From Methylococcaceae bacterium (GTDB lineage Bacteria; Pseudomonadota; Gammaproteobacteria; Methylococcales; Methylomonadaceae), in assembly GCA_021647585.1 (NCBI GenBank), contig JAKIUK010000050.1, forward strand, positions 1 through 30,966: DNA of 30,966 nucleotides. The letters are read 5' to 3'. Within the stretch, counting starts at the first letter, position 1. Every line of letters begins with the position of its first letter. The notes beneath the pieces are model-generated. The model ran no database searches, was not told the origin of the DNA, and saw only the letters and a program-made list of their open reading frames with translations. The translations under genes and the position numbers were made by a program. Below are positions 17,066 to 24,227 of the stretch, one piece after another.

Positions 17066-18271
17066 TTAAAAATTACTGGAAAAATCTTGGTACTTTTTAA
17101 AACACTCACGCATATTTAGCCATGTTGTTACCAAGTCTTCGCCCTCTTTTTCTCTAATTCGAGTTAATTTATACAGCTCAACCTTTGCTTTATTTAAATC
17201 AGATTGGCTCATCTTTCCACTCTTAAAATAGCTGTGTACTGCCAATAACATATAAAAACTAAAATTTGCAGTAATGCCTTTCCTCACAGAAAATGTATTC
17301 CTTAAAAACTTTATAACGCCAACATTTGAAATATTGATAAACAATGAAAGGCCTTGAGAAACTCTTTGCCTAAGGCGATATTCATCAAACAATTTAATGC
17401 TCGGTAGAACCTCACTAATATTCTTATTTTCATCTATTGAGTTCATAGCTTTGCAATAAGAAATACCTTTTTTGTACAGTAACAATGTCTGACCCAACAT
17501 ATAAACAGCATCTGCCTGAGTGTCAGGTGATTTACGTATGGCTAGACATTGGCCTATATAATCAACATCGGCCTCAGATAAATAATTACCTAACTGACTC
17601 TGCTCAAGAAAACCGTGCCTCCAGGAATCAGTACGTGCATTAAACCCCGCTATCAATCTATCCGCTTCATAGGGATGTAACCATGTAGTCAGATCTAATG
17701 TGTTCTTTGCTATATTAAGAACAAAAGTACGACTTTCTATTTCTGACATAGTGGAATTAAATAACGATAATGGAATAGCATGTAACATAGAATTCATTCT
17801 ATGCAGTAATACCTCGTTTAATTCTTTCCAGTTTAAGTTGGATCGATTAATCTCTGGGAGACAATCGCTCACAGATTGATTACCTAAGTCAATTCCACAC
17901 TGCTTACTTTCAAAAACAAAAAACTTTTTATCAACCTTTTGTAGTTTTGGCCAGGGTATAACTGTGTAATCTATATGAAATGCTTCACCATAAGGACACT
18001 TGGATTCTATGTCAGCAACCTGTTGTTTAACATCATTTAATAAACGATTATTCTTATAATCAACAGCAACCAGAAACTCTATATCACTATACATTTGCAA
18101 TTTATTATGGGAATACTCCCAGCATAACTCACCACGAGCCGCACTTCCAACTAACAAGACACCTGATTTTTGTTTGTTAAATACATCATTAACAACACCC
18201 ACAAACTCATTAACTACATCAATAATCTCTTCTGGGTAAGCATATTCGATTAACGTATTTATATTAGTCAC
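17066..18271 (-). CDS. Nucleotidyltransferase-domain protein in EPS locus
   Basis: This 401-residue protein starts with GTG; the first internal ATG lies inside the catalytic motif. The N-terminal Pol-beta-type nucleotidyltransferase core is evident: LLVGSAARGEL near 40-50, MYSDIEFLVAV near 61-71 (the G-S ... D-x-E metal pair) and HIDYTVIPW near 98-106 as the third acidic position. The remainder is mostly helical, with no membrane segment or known domain that I recognise. Pol-beta-fold enzymes transfer NMP groups to small molecules, RNA or proteins. In this setting it could activate or decorate a polysaccharide substituent, but no substrate is evident. It lies between the GT-C-like gene (12-bp gap) and the phosphodiesterase-like gene (25-bp gap), so it belongs to the operon. 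Confidence 0.7.
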   Translation of the reverse strand: MTNINTLIEYAYPEEIIDVVNEFVGVVNDVFNKQKSGVLLVGSAARGELCWEYSHNKLQMYSDIEFLVAVDYKNNRLLNDVKQQVADIESKCPYGEAFHIDYTVIPWPKLQKVDKKFFVFESKQCGIDLGNQSVSDCLPEINRSNLNWKELNEVLLHRMNSMLHAIPLSLFNSTMSEIESRTFVLNIAKNTLDLTTWLHPYEADRLIAGFNARTDSWRHGFLEQSQLGNYLSEADVDYIGQCLAIRKSPDTQADAVYMLGQTLLLYKKGISYCKAMNSIDENKNISEVLPSIKLFDEYRLRQRVSQGLSLFINISNVGVIKFLRNTFSVRKGITANFSFYMLLAVHSYFKSGKMSQSDLNKAKVELYKLTRIREKEGEDLVTTWLNMRECFKKYQDFSSNF

Positions 18272-18296
18272 TATAAATTAATATCCATATTTAATA

Positions 18297-19403
18297 CTAA
18301 GTTGTTTCACACGACATAATTAAATCATGTATTTGGTAAGCATTAACCACTTCTTTATCAAATTCAAAACCACTTATTATCGTTCCCTGCTGACTTTCAA
18401 GGACTGGATCATATCCATGCATTGCCTTGCAAATAGTATTTCCAAAAAATGAGGGTAAAAACATCTTTCCTTCATCGAGAAGAAAAATCACGTCGCCATG
18501 TTCAATATTTTTCAGCCCATATTGATTACGTTCTTTCTCATCTAATACATGTCCCTGTTTAACAGTATCAAAAGCATCAATCAATTTGCATTTAAGCTCT
18601 TTATTATTCAACCAAACTCTAAAAAATGTAGCGTCAATAAAGTACGAATAAGAGTTTTTTCCTGGCTTCCCTAATACTTTTCTTATATCAAACAATACAC
18701 CTTCATCGACATTTGCCATACCATGATCAGAAAAAATAAAATACTGACTCTCTGCTCCATGAATTTCATTAAATTCTCTAACGAGTTCAAATATATTTTT
18801 ATCAATCAACCTAATTTGCTTATTATATTCATCAGACCCTTTTCCATAATAATGCATAATTCCATCTAATTCCGCAGTACTAACGAACAATTTCTTAGGC
18901 ATATCCCTCTTCAAAACAGCCTTCGCTTCTCTAAATACCTTTTCATCATTAACACCAACCTTACTGTATAACACTCTTGTAAAGTTTAATTTAGTTAAGA
19001 ATGTTGGTTTTTTAAAGGTATATTCATAGGCTGTTGCGCCAGCATTTTTCAGGTAAGGCAAAACATCAAACGGGATTGCATAAATTGGCTCTTTAATTAT
19101 CATCCTTACTAATTTATGTATCACTCTGTTTGAGAAATTATTGATAGAACCAATAAGTGTAAGTATTTGTACAACGAGTGGAGTCATCCATTTATGTACC
19201 TTTTCTTTGTTATAGATCCACTCACAAAAGTAACCTACCTCATCAGGTTTTAATTTTGCAAAAATCTCTGCTTTTACATTAATACTATAGCCCACCCCAG
19301 GCGTAACTTTTTTGTAAGTTAATGCATTTAATTTCTTAGCTAAAGGCTCAGAATCAGCATATGGATATGCATCTACAAATATTACTAGTATGGGTGTTTC
19401 CAT
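18297..19403 (-). CDS. Alkaline-phosphatase-superfamily hydrolase (nucleotide pyrophosphatase/phosphodiesterase-like)
   Basis: I prefer the ATG at 19403 (368 residues), preceded by GAAG six bases upstream; a GTG at 19415 would add four residues. The metal-site pattern of the alkaline phosphatase superfamily is present: Asp11 in VIFVDAYP, a possible nucleophile Ser40 in TPGVGYSINV, Asp180 and His184 in ELDGIMHYYG, Asp226-His227 in FSDHGMAN, and His329 in AMHGYDP. This combination is typical of type I phosphodiesterase/nucleotide pyrophosphatases and phosphoglycerate-mutase-like hydrolases. There is no signal peptide, so a cytoplasmic hydrolase is expected. With the adjacent nucleotidyltransferase-fold and uridine-kinase-like genes it may handle a nucleotide-linked or phosphate-containing EPS substituent; this is inferred. 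Repeat copy C fills most of the gap upstream. Confidence 0.75.
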   Translation of the reverse strand: METPILVIFVDAYPYADSEPLAKKLNALTYKKVTPGVGYSINVKAEIFAKLKPDEVGYFCEWIYNKEKVHKWMTPLVVQILTLIGSINNFSNRVIHKLVRMIIKEPIYAIPFDVLPYLKNAGATAYEYTFKKPTFLTKLNFTRVLYSKVGVNDEKVFREAKAVLKRDMPKKLFVSTAELDGIMHYYGKGSDEYNKQIRLIDKNIFELVREFNEIHGAESQYFIFSDHGMANVDEGVLFDIRKVLGKPGKNSYSYFIDATFFRVWLNNKELKCKLIDAFDTVKQGHVLDEKERNQYGLKNIEHGDVIFLLDEGKMFLPSFFGNTICKAMHGYDPVLESQQGTIISGFEFDKEVVNAYQIHDLIMSCETT

Positions 19404-19442
19404 TGTTATCTTCACTTATCAATTTCAGAGATATTTTACATG

Positions 19443-19623
19443 CCTATTAACAAACCACAGGTCAAACTTTAAATGGGCTGTCATTTCGACCAGCGGGAGA
19501 AATCTTATTGCTCAAGTTGTGCCTAGACTCAAGTTTCCTCCCATTGGTCAGAATGACACCGTTTGTGAAGTTAACTTACAAACGTCAAAATTGAGAGTAA
19601 CCTGCGATAGGTTAATAGTTATT
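19443..19623. repeat. Intergenic palindromic repeat family, copy C (inverted orientation)
   Basis: This complete copy is inverted relative to copies B and D. It runs from GCCTATTAACAAACCACAGG through GTCATTTCGACCAGCGGGAG and CCCATTGGTCAGAATGACAC to CCTGCGATAGGTTAATAGTT. It occupies the gap between the phosphodiesterase-like and uridine-kinase-like genes. Its right end overlaps the last codons of the kinase gene and supplies the stop (TTA on the plus strand at 19612-19614). It can fold into a long imperfect hairpin within the transcript. Confidence 0.8.
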
Positions 19624-20232
19624 TATTTTTATTTCATTAACCAGAGTATTTACAAGACCTTCCAATTCCATATTTCCATTATTTTCAATAATAAAATCTG
19701 CGCTCTGCCTTTGCTGACTTATGTACTCCAAATGCATATTTCTAACATTTGATTCATATTGAGAGATAACCGAATCTACATCTCGGCCTCGCTCTACAAC
19801 ATCCCTTCTTATACGTCTAATCAACCTTATATCACTATCTGCCTCAACATACACAGTAAAATCTAACAGATTTTTTATTTCTTTATCGAAAAAAGAATAA
19901 ATACCTTCCAGGATAACAATAGATTTAGGCGTTAAATTAATTTTAGTACATTTTCTTGTATGCGTCTTAAAACAATATTCAGGGCCTTCTACTGACAAGC
20001 CACTTTTTAAAATCTGAATATTATTCAATAATAATTCGAAGTCAATACTATCAGGATGATCAAAATTCGTTCTAGCTCTTTCACTATCAGATAAATGAGA
20101 CAAATCCTTATAATAAGAATCTTGTGAAATTATTGTAGCCTCTTCACCAAAATGTTTTTTCAACAACATTGCTATAACAGTTTTACCTGAACCACTGCCC
20201 CCGCTTAATGCTATTAACTTTGAATGTTGCAT
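19612..20232 (-). CDS. udk: Uridine-kinase-like P-loop kinase
   Basis: This 206-residue protein of the uridine kinase/phosphoribulokinase family would transfer phosphate from ATP to a nucleoside or similar hydroxylated substrate. The P-loop GGSGSGKT is at 11-18, ISQDSYYKDL at about 35-44 and NFDHPDSIDF at about 56-65, followed by VILEGIYSFF and the lid region RRIRRDVVERGRDVDSVISQ (about 133-152). These match uridine kinase closely. The normally conserved VRPMH is VRNMH, and the C-terminus is shorter than E. coli Udk by a few residues. A good AGGA site precedes the ATG. The last residues (NNY) and stop codon lie inside a repeat element. Its role in an EPS locus is not obvious; it may phosphorylate a different polyol or nucleoside used by the neighbouring nucleotidyltransferase-fold protein. 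Confidence 0.85.
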   Translation of the reverse strand: MQHSKLIALSGGSGSGKTVIAMLLKKHFGEEATIISQDSYYKDLSHLSDSERARTNFDHPDSIDFELLLNNIQILKSGLSVEGPEYCFKTHTRKCTKINLTPKSIVILEGIYSFFDKEIKNLLDFTVYVEADSDIRLIRRIRRDVVERGRDVDSVISQYESNVRNMHLEYISQQRQSADFIIENNGNMELEGLVNTLVNEIKINNY

Positions 20233-20463
20233 ATAGATCCTATTTTTTCAATGCGATTTCTAAGAAAAAATTAGTTTTATAATTTGTAATATTATCCTTA
20301 TTATGTCTATGGATTGACAGAACAGAACGAAAGGTTACTGTGATGTTCATATCTATGATATTTAATTCCACTAACAAAATACAGTTCTGTATTTTTATCA
20401 CATCATACAACCATAGCCTGAAAATAGATTTTTTGGATGTATTATAGTGTTTTTGATGATTCG

Positions 20464-20649
20464 TTAAAGTTTAATAATTTTCTTAGGAAAACTATTCCTC
20501 GCATCATTTATTATTATCAAGTCTTTACCAACAAAAAAAATCACGATAATTTCAATAATTAATGCAATGTTATATGTGTATTCATGCGTAATTTCATTTC
20601 TACTTTTTGTTAATTTTAACCATTCATTAATATCAACAATGTCCAGCAT
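20464..20649 (-). pseudogene. Decayed hepT-type toxin gene (3' half only)
   Basis: The minus-strand frame reads LDIVDINEWLKLTKSRNEI, THEYTYN and KDLIIINDARNSF. It aligns without gaps to the C-terminal third of the intact HepT-like protein at 22470-22949 (LEIVDKNEWLKLTEIRNEI, AHEYSFN, KDLVKINDEVNSF). The DNA is also similar. The RX4HXY motif survives (RNEITHEY), but the upstream helices and any antitoxin gene are missing, and no ribosome binding site or convincing start is seen. The flanking bases 20233-20463 hold nothing that I can identify. This is most simply a truncated paralogue left after duplication or deletion. Confidence 0.75.
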
Positions 20650-20769
20650 TTTACTTGAGCACATTTTTTTAAGAAATATAACGACCCAGACCCAGGTAAT
20701 ATCCACATCATCTTAGGCTTCGCAAGAAGATCCATTAGAAACAAAGGGTTATTCATCTACAAATAAAAA

Positions 20770-21309
20770 TCACCGCCAAATCAAACTAAAATCAATACTA
20801 AAATGACAATGCCTAAGATCAAGATCAAAAATAGCCGTACAATGTGCATTTAGTCGTTTAAATCCACCTGTTTTATTTTGGTAAACTTTAGCTATACTTT
20901 TTTCTGGGTATACAAGAATATAGTACAACACACCCTCTCGCTGATAGAGATCAAACTTCATCGATTCATCTCTCTTGGTACTTGATAATGAAACCACCTC
21001 AACAATCAGCTCGGGGGGTACTGAAACTTTTTCATCTATTTCCTGACAGATAACCATAACATCGGGTCTAACGACAGTATCATTTGAAACCAACCAATCT
21101 GTTTCCATTAAAACAGTACAGTTGCCACAACTATCTTCCTTATTGTTGAATTCCTCTTTAATTTTTGATGCAATATTTAGACTTACCATTTGATGTGTCA
21201 CTGATGGTGATGGTGCCATTGCATATGGCATTCCATTAAAGAGTTCCCACTCACCTTTCCACTGTTGGTAATCGTCAAAAGTGTAATATTCATGATAAGC
21301 TATAGCCAT
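20770..21309 (-). CDS. Uma2-family (DUF820) putative PD-(D/E)XK nuclease
   Basis: I use the ATG at 21309 because GGAG lies 7 bases upstream; a TTG start would add five residues. The 179-residue protein shows the Uma2 layout: FDDYQQWKGEWELFNGMPYA at the N-terminus (with the family Glu), PSVTHQMVSLNIASKI, TDWLVSNDTVVRPDVMVIC with the PDV motif, and PELIVEVVSLSSTKRDE carrying the E-V-x-S active-site strand, then KFDLYQREGVLYYILVYPE. Uma2 proteins have a restriction-endonuclease-like fold and occur in many copies in cyanobacteria and some gammaproteobacteria; their biological role is not settled. It lies next to a decayed hepT and an interrupted palindromic element, in the accessory block of the locus. 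Confidence 0.88.
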   Translation of the reverse strand: MAIAYHEYYTFDDYQQWKGEWELFNGMPYAMAPSPSVTHQMVSLNIASKIKEEFNNKEDSCGNCTVLMETDWLVSNDTVVRPDVMVICQEIDEKVSVPPELIVEVVSLSSTKRDESMKFDLYQREGVLYYILVYPEKSIAKVYQNKTGGFKRLNAHCTAIFDLDLRHCHFSIDFSLIWR

Positions 21310-21340
21310 TTTGATTCTCCGCAAATAGAAACTGGATATT

Positions 21341-21801
21341 TAGGGAGGTGGAAGCAAATAATCATCCAATCTCACTTGTCTTTTTATCCCTGATAAAATC
21401 TTCTCAATCGTCACGTAGAATAACTATGCTCCTCTTGAGATAATTTTATCACTAAAGTTTCGGAGTTCATTTTGAGTAATAAATAGAAATCAAGCCCTTG
21501 ATTATTAACAGGATAAATATTCAATAATAGCTTAATATTGGATGTTTGACTTTCTAATTTTAAAAGAAAATCAACATATTGGAACATTCGAAAGTTCATG
21601 TGAAACACCGTAAAATCAATGGGTTAAGAGTGAACTTAAGCCAGTTTAAAAAAGTCAATACATTCAACTTTAGCCTGATATATGCCAAATAGCTATTTTA
21701 ATTCAATTGCTTACTTAAAAAAACAAACTCCGAAACTTTAGTTATCAGAAATAAATATTCTACATGATATTTGGATGATTATTTATTTCCACCTCCCTTA
21801 G
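21341..21801. repeat. Palindromic MITE-like element, copy 1 (interrupted)
   Basis: The ends TTAGGGAGGTGGAAGCAAAT and ATTTATTTCCACCTCCCTTA are inverted copies of each other and extend into AATCATCCAA / TTGGATGATT. The inner arm and the 28-nt centre at about 21410-21437 equal, in reverse complement, the centre of copy 2 at 23293-23457. A 290-bp segment (21452-21741) is inserted just right of the centre. Removing it and one TTATCA restores an element of about 165 bp. Confidence 0.8.
21452..21741. mobile_element. Nested 290-bp non-autonomous element with 16-bp inverted ends and 6-bp target duplication
   Basis: The left end CTAAAGTTTCGGAGTT (21452-21467) is the exact reverse complement of the right end AACTCCGAAACTTTAG (21726-21741). 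The element is flanked on both sides by TTATCA (21446-21451 and 21742-21747), a 6-bp target duplication. The interior has no convincing transposase; the only frame of note, on the minus strand, encodes about 65 residues without recognisable motifs. It inserted into the palindromic element 21341-21801. I cannot assign it to an insertion-sequence family from the ends alone. Confidence 0.8.
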
Positions 21802-22469
21802 ACAAATCATATCACAGCCAGACAACCACTTGATTCAACTGAAAACTCAACAACCTCCAGCTAAAGCTGGTGGGTTCGTATATTGGACTAAAGTCTGGAT
21901 ACCGGTCATAAGACCCTTTATGGCTACGTTTTAAAATTATCATCACCTTTGGGCTCAAAGTGATGTTCCAAATAATTTTGGATCATTTCTTGGTGTGGGT
22001 TAAAGTTGTAGTTTTACCAAATATACCCTCATTAGTAACCGTCTTTTGGGCGCAGGTTTTAACCTGCATTCTTCATAACAAGAGCAGGCTAAAGCCTGCG
22101 CCCCAATAATGGATATGTTTTTAAAATAGCTTTATCAACAGATTTGACCCACCACCCTATAATCCATAATCTCTCCAAAACTAATGCCTAAAAATACTAT
22201 TCTAAATCATAGATAAATCTGACCGCCTAAAGGCGGTAGTTTTAAACTTAATAGAGACTAATAAACGTCACTCCTGCAGGAGTTTATGACATCCAAAAAC
22301 ACCTGGATTTGCTTTTAAAAACTAACGGTTTCAGGGTTTACATCCATGTCACTGGATCTCGGCAATCCTTACAGAGATAACGTGGTTATAAAGAATATTG
22401 ATTCTTTTTCGCTGATGATTTTTCAAAATAGATACATCTAGCTTTCTCTGCTTCCCCCGAAGATATTCA
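21802..22469. other. Gene-free stretch with several small hairpin repeats and a coding remnant
   Basis: This 668-bp region holds no intact gene. It contains a hairpin CCAGCTAAAGCTGG (21857-21870) of the type seen at IS200/IS605 ends. At 21924-22013 (minus strand) is a short open remnant ending EHHFEPKGDDNFKT and a stop, which I cannot identify but which reads like a real protein C-terminus. A paired repeat lies at 22047-22105 (GGGCGCAGG...CCTGC against GCAGG...CCTGCGCCC). Small palindromes follow: ACCGCCTAAAGGCGGT near 22223 and CTCCTGCAGGAG near 22271. It looks like a graveyard of insertion remnants. Confidence 0.6.
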
Positions 22470-22949
22470 TCACGAAGGCATAAAAAATTTTTCTTGGCAG
22501 AAGCTATTGACCTCATCATTTATTTTTACCAAGTCTTTACAGACGTTATAAACATTAACGATACTTTCAACAACTTCTGCTGTATTAAAAGAGTATTCAT
22601 GCGCAATTTCGTTTCTGATTTCTGTTAATTTTAGCCACTCATTTTTATCAACAATTTCCAGTTCTTCTAATCTGTTTAATATGTCTATGAACGTTTTTCG
22701 TTTAACATCTTCTTTTGAGAGTATTAGGATAGAAGGAAATATTTTTTCTCCTAATGTGTCCTGAAGTTTTGAATACCTGAATATAAGTTGATCAATAAAA
22801 CTCATATCTATATCATTTAAGTTTGAATACGTTTCAACTGTCAACAGCATATGTTTTGATAAATATTTTCTAGAAACAGTTATTTTTTCTACGTGCTTTT
22901 TACATTCATAAAATTTTTCTTTAAACGATGTTTCTATATCAAAATTCAT
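22470..22949 (-). CDS. hepT: HepT-like HEPN ribonuclease toxin
   Basis: This 159-residue helical protein has the HEPN-toxin motif RNEIAHEY near 126-133, the RX4HXY signature of HepT toxins. In that family Arg and His form the RNase site, and the Tyr is the residue modified by the cognate MntA nucleotidyltransferase. The start codon overlaps the stop of the upstream antitoxin frame as ATGA (22946-22949), the usual translational coupling. HepT-type toxins cut RNA (mRNA or tRNA) unless AMPylated by their antitoxin. The protein is slightly longer than the typical 110-150 residues, with an N-terminal extension of charged helices. The antitoxin frame has a one-base disruption, so the system may be inactive or the toxin poorly expressed. 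A truncated paralogue lies at 20464-20649. Confidence 0.8.
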   Translation of the reverse strand: MNFDIETSFKEKFYECKKHVEKITVSRKYLSKHMLLTVETYSNLNDIDMSFIDQLIFRYSKLQDTLGEKIFPSILILSKEDVKRKTFIDILNRLEELEIVDKNEWLKLTEIRNEIAHEYSFNTAEVVESIVNVYNVCKDLVKINDEVNSFCQEKFFMPS

Positions 22950-23238
22950 AATAATTCTATCCCTTTTTTTAAAGCTTCCTGCTCTATAAATCTTGATCTA
23001 TCTTTCGATATCACTACGTCAATTTTTTGATCGCCTATTTTAGATTTTAACGCGACTAAAAAATCTATTTTTTTTCTGTCAATGAATTTTGATGCATGGG
23101 TTGTATATATAAATCTATGTCCCCACCCTTTAACTCATCGTCAACTCTACTGCCAAACAAAATAACCTTTGTCCCCTTCCCAAAAATTTTATTTGTAATA
23201 GATCTGATACTGTCTACTTCATACTTCTGCAATCTCAT
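22946..23238 (-). pseudogene. mntA: MntA-like antitoxin nucleotidyltransferase, frameshifted in an A8 run
   Basis: From the ATG at 23238 the frame reads MRLQKYEVDSIRSITNKIFG, then VILFGSRVDDELKGGDIDLYI, the G-S-R ... G-G-D-I-D-L core of minimal (MNT-type) nucleotidyltransferases. It hits a stop (TAG, 23067-23065) just after a run of eight A on the minus strand (23068-23075). In the next frame the protein continues as KIDFLVALKSKIGDQKIDVV and ISKDRSRFIEQEALKKGIEL, to a TGA overlapping the hepT start. One additional A would give a 97-residue protein, the normal size for MntA. In this family MntA neutralises HepT by AMPylating its Tyr. The break may be a real inactivating mutation, slippage-based control, or a homopolymer sequencing error. 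Confidence 0.8.
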
Positions 23239-23292
23239 CTGTCATCTTTCTTTATACAAATTCAAATCTATTTTCTTTGGCTATGTCACGAT

Positions 23293-23457
23293 TAAGGGAG
23301 CTGGCAATAAATAATCATCCAAATATCATGCAGAATCTTTATTTCTGTTTAAATCTTCTCAAGAGGAGCATAGTTATTCTACGTGACGATTGAGAAGATT
23401 TAAACAGGGATAAAAAGGCAAGTGAGATTGGATGATTATTTGTTTCCACTCCCTAAG
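23293..23457. repeat. Palindromic MITE-like element, copy 2 (uninterrupted)
   Basis: The outer inverted ends are at 23295-23322 and 23428-23454 (AGGGAG(C)TGG...AATCATCCAA, with few mismatches). An inner perfect 18-bp inverted repeat, CTGTTTAAATCTTCTCAA (23345-23362), pairs with 23390-23407. The 27-base loop between them is identical, in inverse orientation, to that of copy 1. No coding frame is present. The two copies bracket the HepT/MntA pair in opposite orientations. The following gap, 23458-23717, holds only a small hairpin-type repeat near 23617-23630 (TAGCGGACTTTAGTTCGCTA). Confidence 0.8.
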
Positions 23458-23717
23458 TATTAAAAATAGAGCTCATAAGCTGAAAAGGATCTTTAAATTA
23501 CATTGTTGAACTCGCTCTTATAACTTCTATTCAGCAAGGGAGGAACTGGATAATTTGTATATTTAAGCTGTCAATAGAGTATCAGCAACCCTCAAATATT
23601 GTATCGATGGATGGTAGCGGACTTTAGTTCGCTATGAACAAATAAAAATACTTGTATGTCGAAAATTGCGGACTGAAACCCACTCTACATTATCCATAAT
23701 ACAACATTGGCTTTGCA

Positions 23718-24197
23718 CTAATTAAAATTTTCAACCAATCCTTTCAAATCAGCATTAAAGTTCGTTTTGGCAGATTGTCCCTGATGATTATAGTATGTCA
23801 CTTGGCCATCCTCTGTAATCAGCCACACTTCTTTTGCGCCTGCCTCTAAAAACAGCATCACCTTATCCAACATTTCTTTTTGTGTATTTGAGGGAGAAAT
23901 AATTTCCACACATAGTTCTGGAGCTGATAATGCGTATATGTCTTTTATATGCTTTTGCACATATTCTTTTGACCCCCATGCCACATCTGGGACTCTAACT
24001 CCTTTTTTTGTTTGTACAGCAAGCTCAGTAAATACTTCTCCATCCAATTGATTACCCAATAATGTAGCTAATCTTCCTTGCAACAAACTATGAAAAAACG
24101 AAGCGGGTGACATTTCTATTAGTCCTTTTTCATTCAATTCTATTTTATAAGGTAAATCCTGTAATGATTTATCTGCTAATACATCTTGCCATTGCAT
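23718..24197 (-). CDS. Uma2-family (DUF820) putative PD-(D/E)XK nuclease
   Basis: This 159-residue protein is preceded by a strong GGAGG six bases upstream of the ATG. It is unrelated at DNA level to the other Uma2 gene (20770-21309) but shares the fold pattern: ELNEKGLIEMSPASFFHSLL with the early Glu, VRVPDVAWGSKEYV with the PDV metal motif, and PELCVEIISPSNTQKEMLDK with the E-I-x-S strand and following Lys, then EVWLITEDGQVTYY. It belongs to a short Uma2 subtype of about 160 residues. Its stop is about 480 bp upstream of the antitoxin start, and it begins 30 bp after the EPS ATPase stop, so it is likely transcribed from the EPS secretion operon by read-through. Confidence 0.9.
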   Translation of the reverse strand: MQWQDVLADKSLQDLPYKIELNEKGLIEMSPASFFHSLLQGRLATLLGNQLDGEVFTELAVQTKKGVRVPDVAWGSKEYVQKHIKDIYALSAPELCVEIISPSNTQKEMLDKVMLFLEAGAKEVWLITEDGQVTYYNHQGQSAKTNFNADLKGLVENFN

Positions 24198-24227
24198 TGT
24201 TCGCCCTCCACTTTATTATTTCTTTCT

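Noticed and set aside
21411..21608. A 65-residue minus-strand frame over the nested element
   Set aside because: It crosses the element border and target duplication, has no ribosome binding site or recognisable motif, and the element is better explained as non-coding.
22223..22240. GGCGGTAG sequence resembling the RfaH ops element
   Set aside because: It lies on the plus strand, opposite to the EPS genes, inside a small palindrome, and far from the operon leader, so the match is coincidental.
21802..23460. CRISPR array, suggested by repeated hairpins
   Set aside because: The repeats differ from each other, have irregular spacing, and no regular spacer pattern or cas gene is present.
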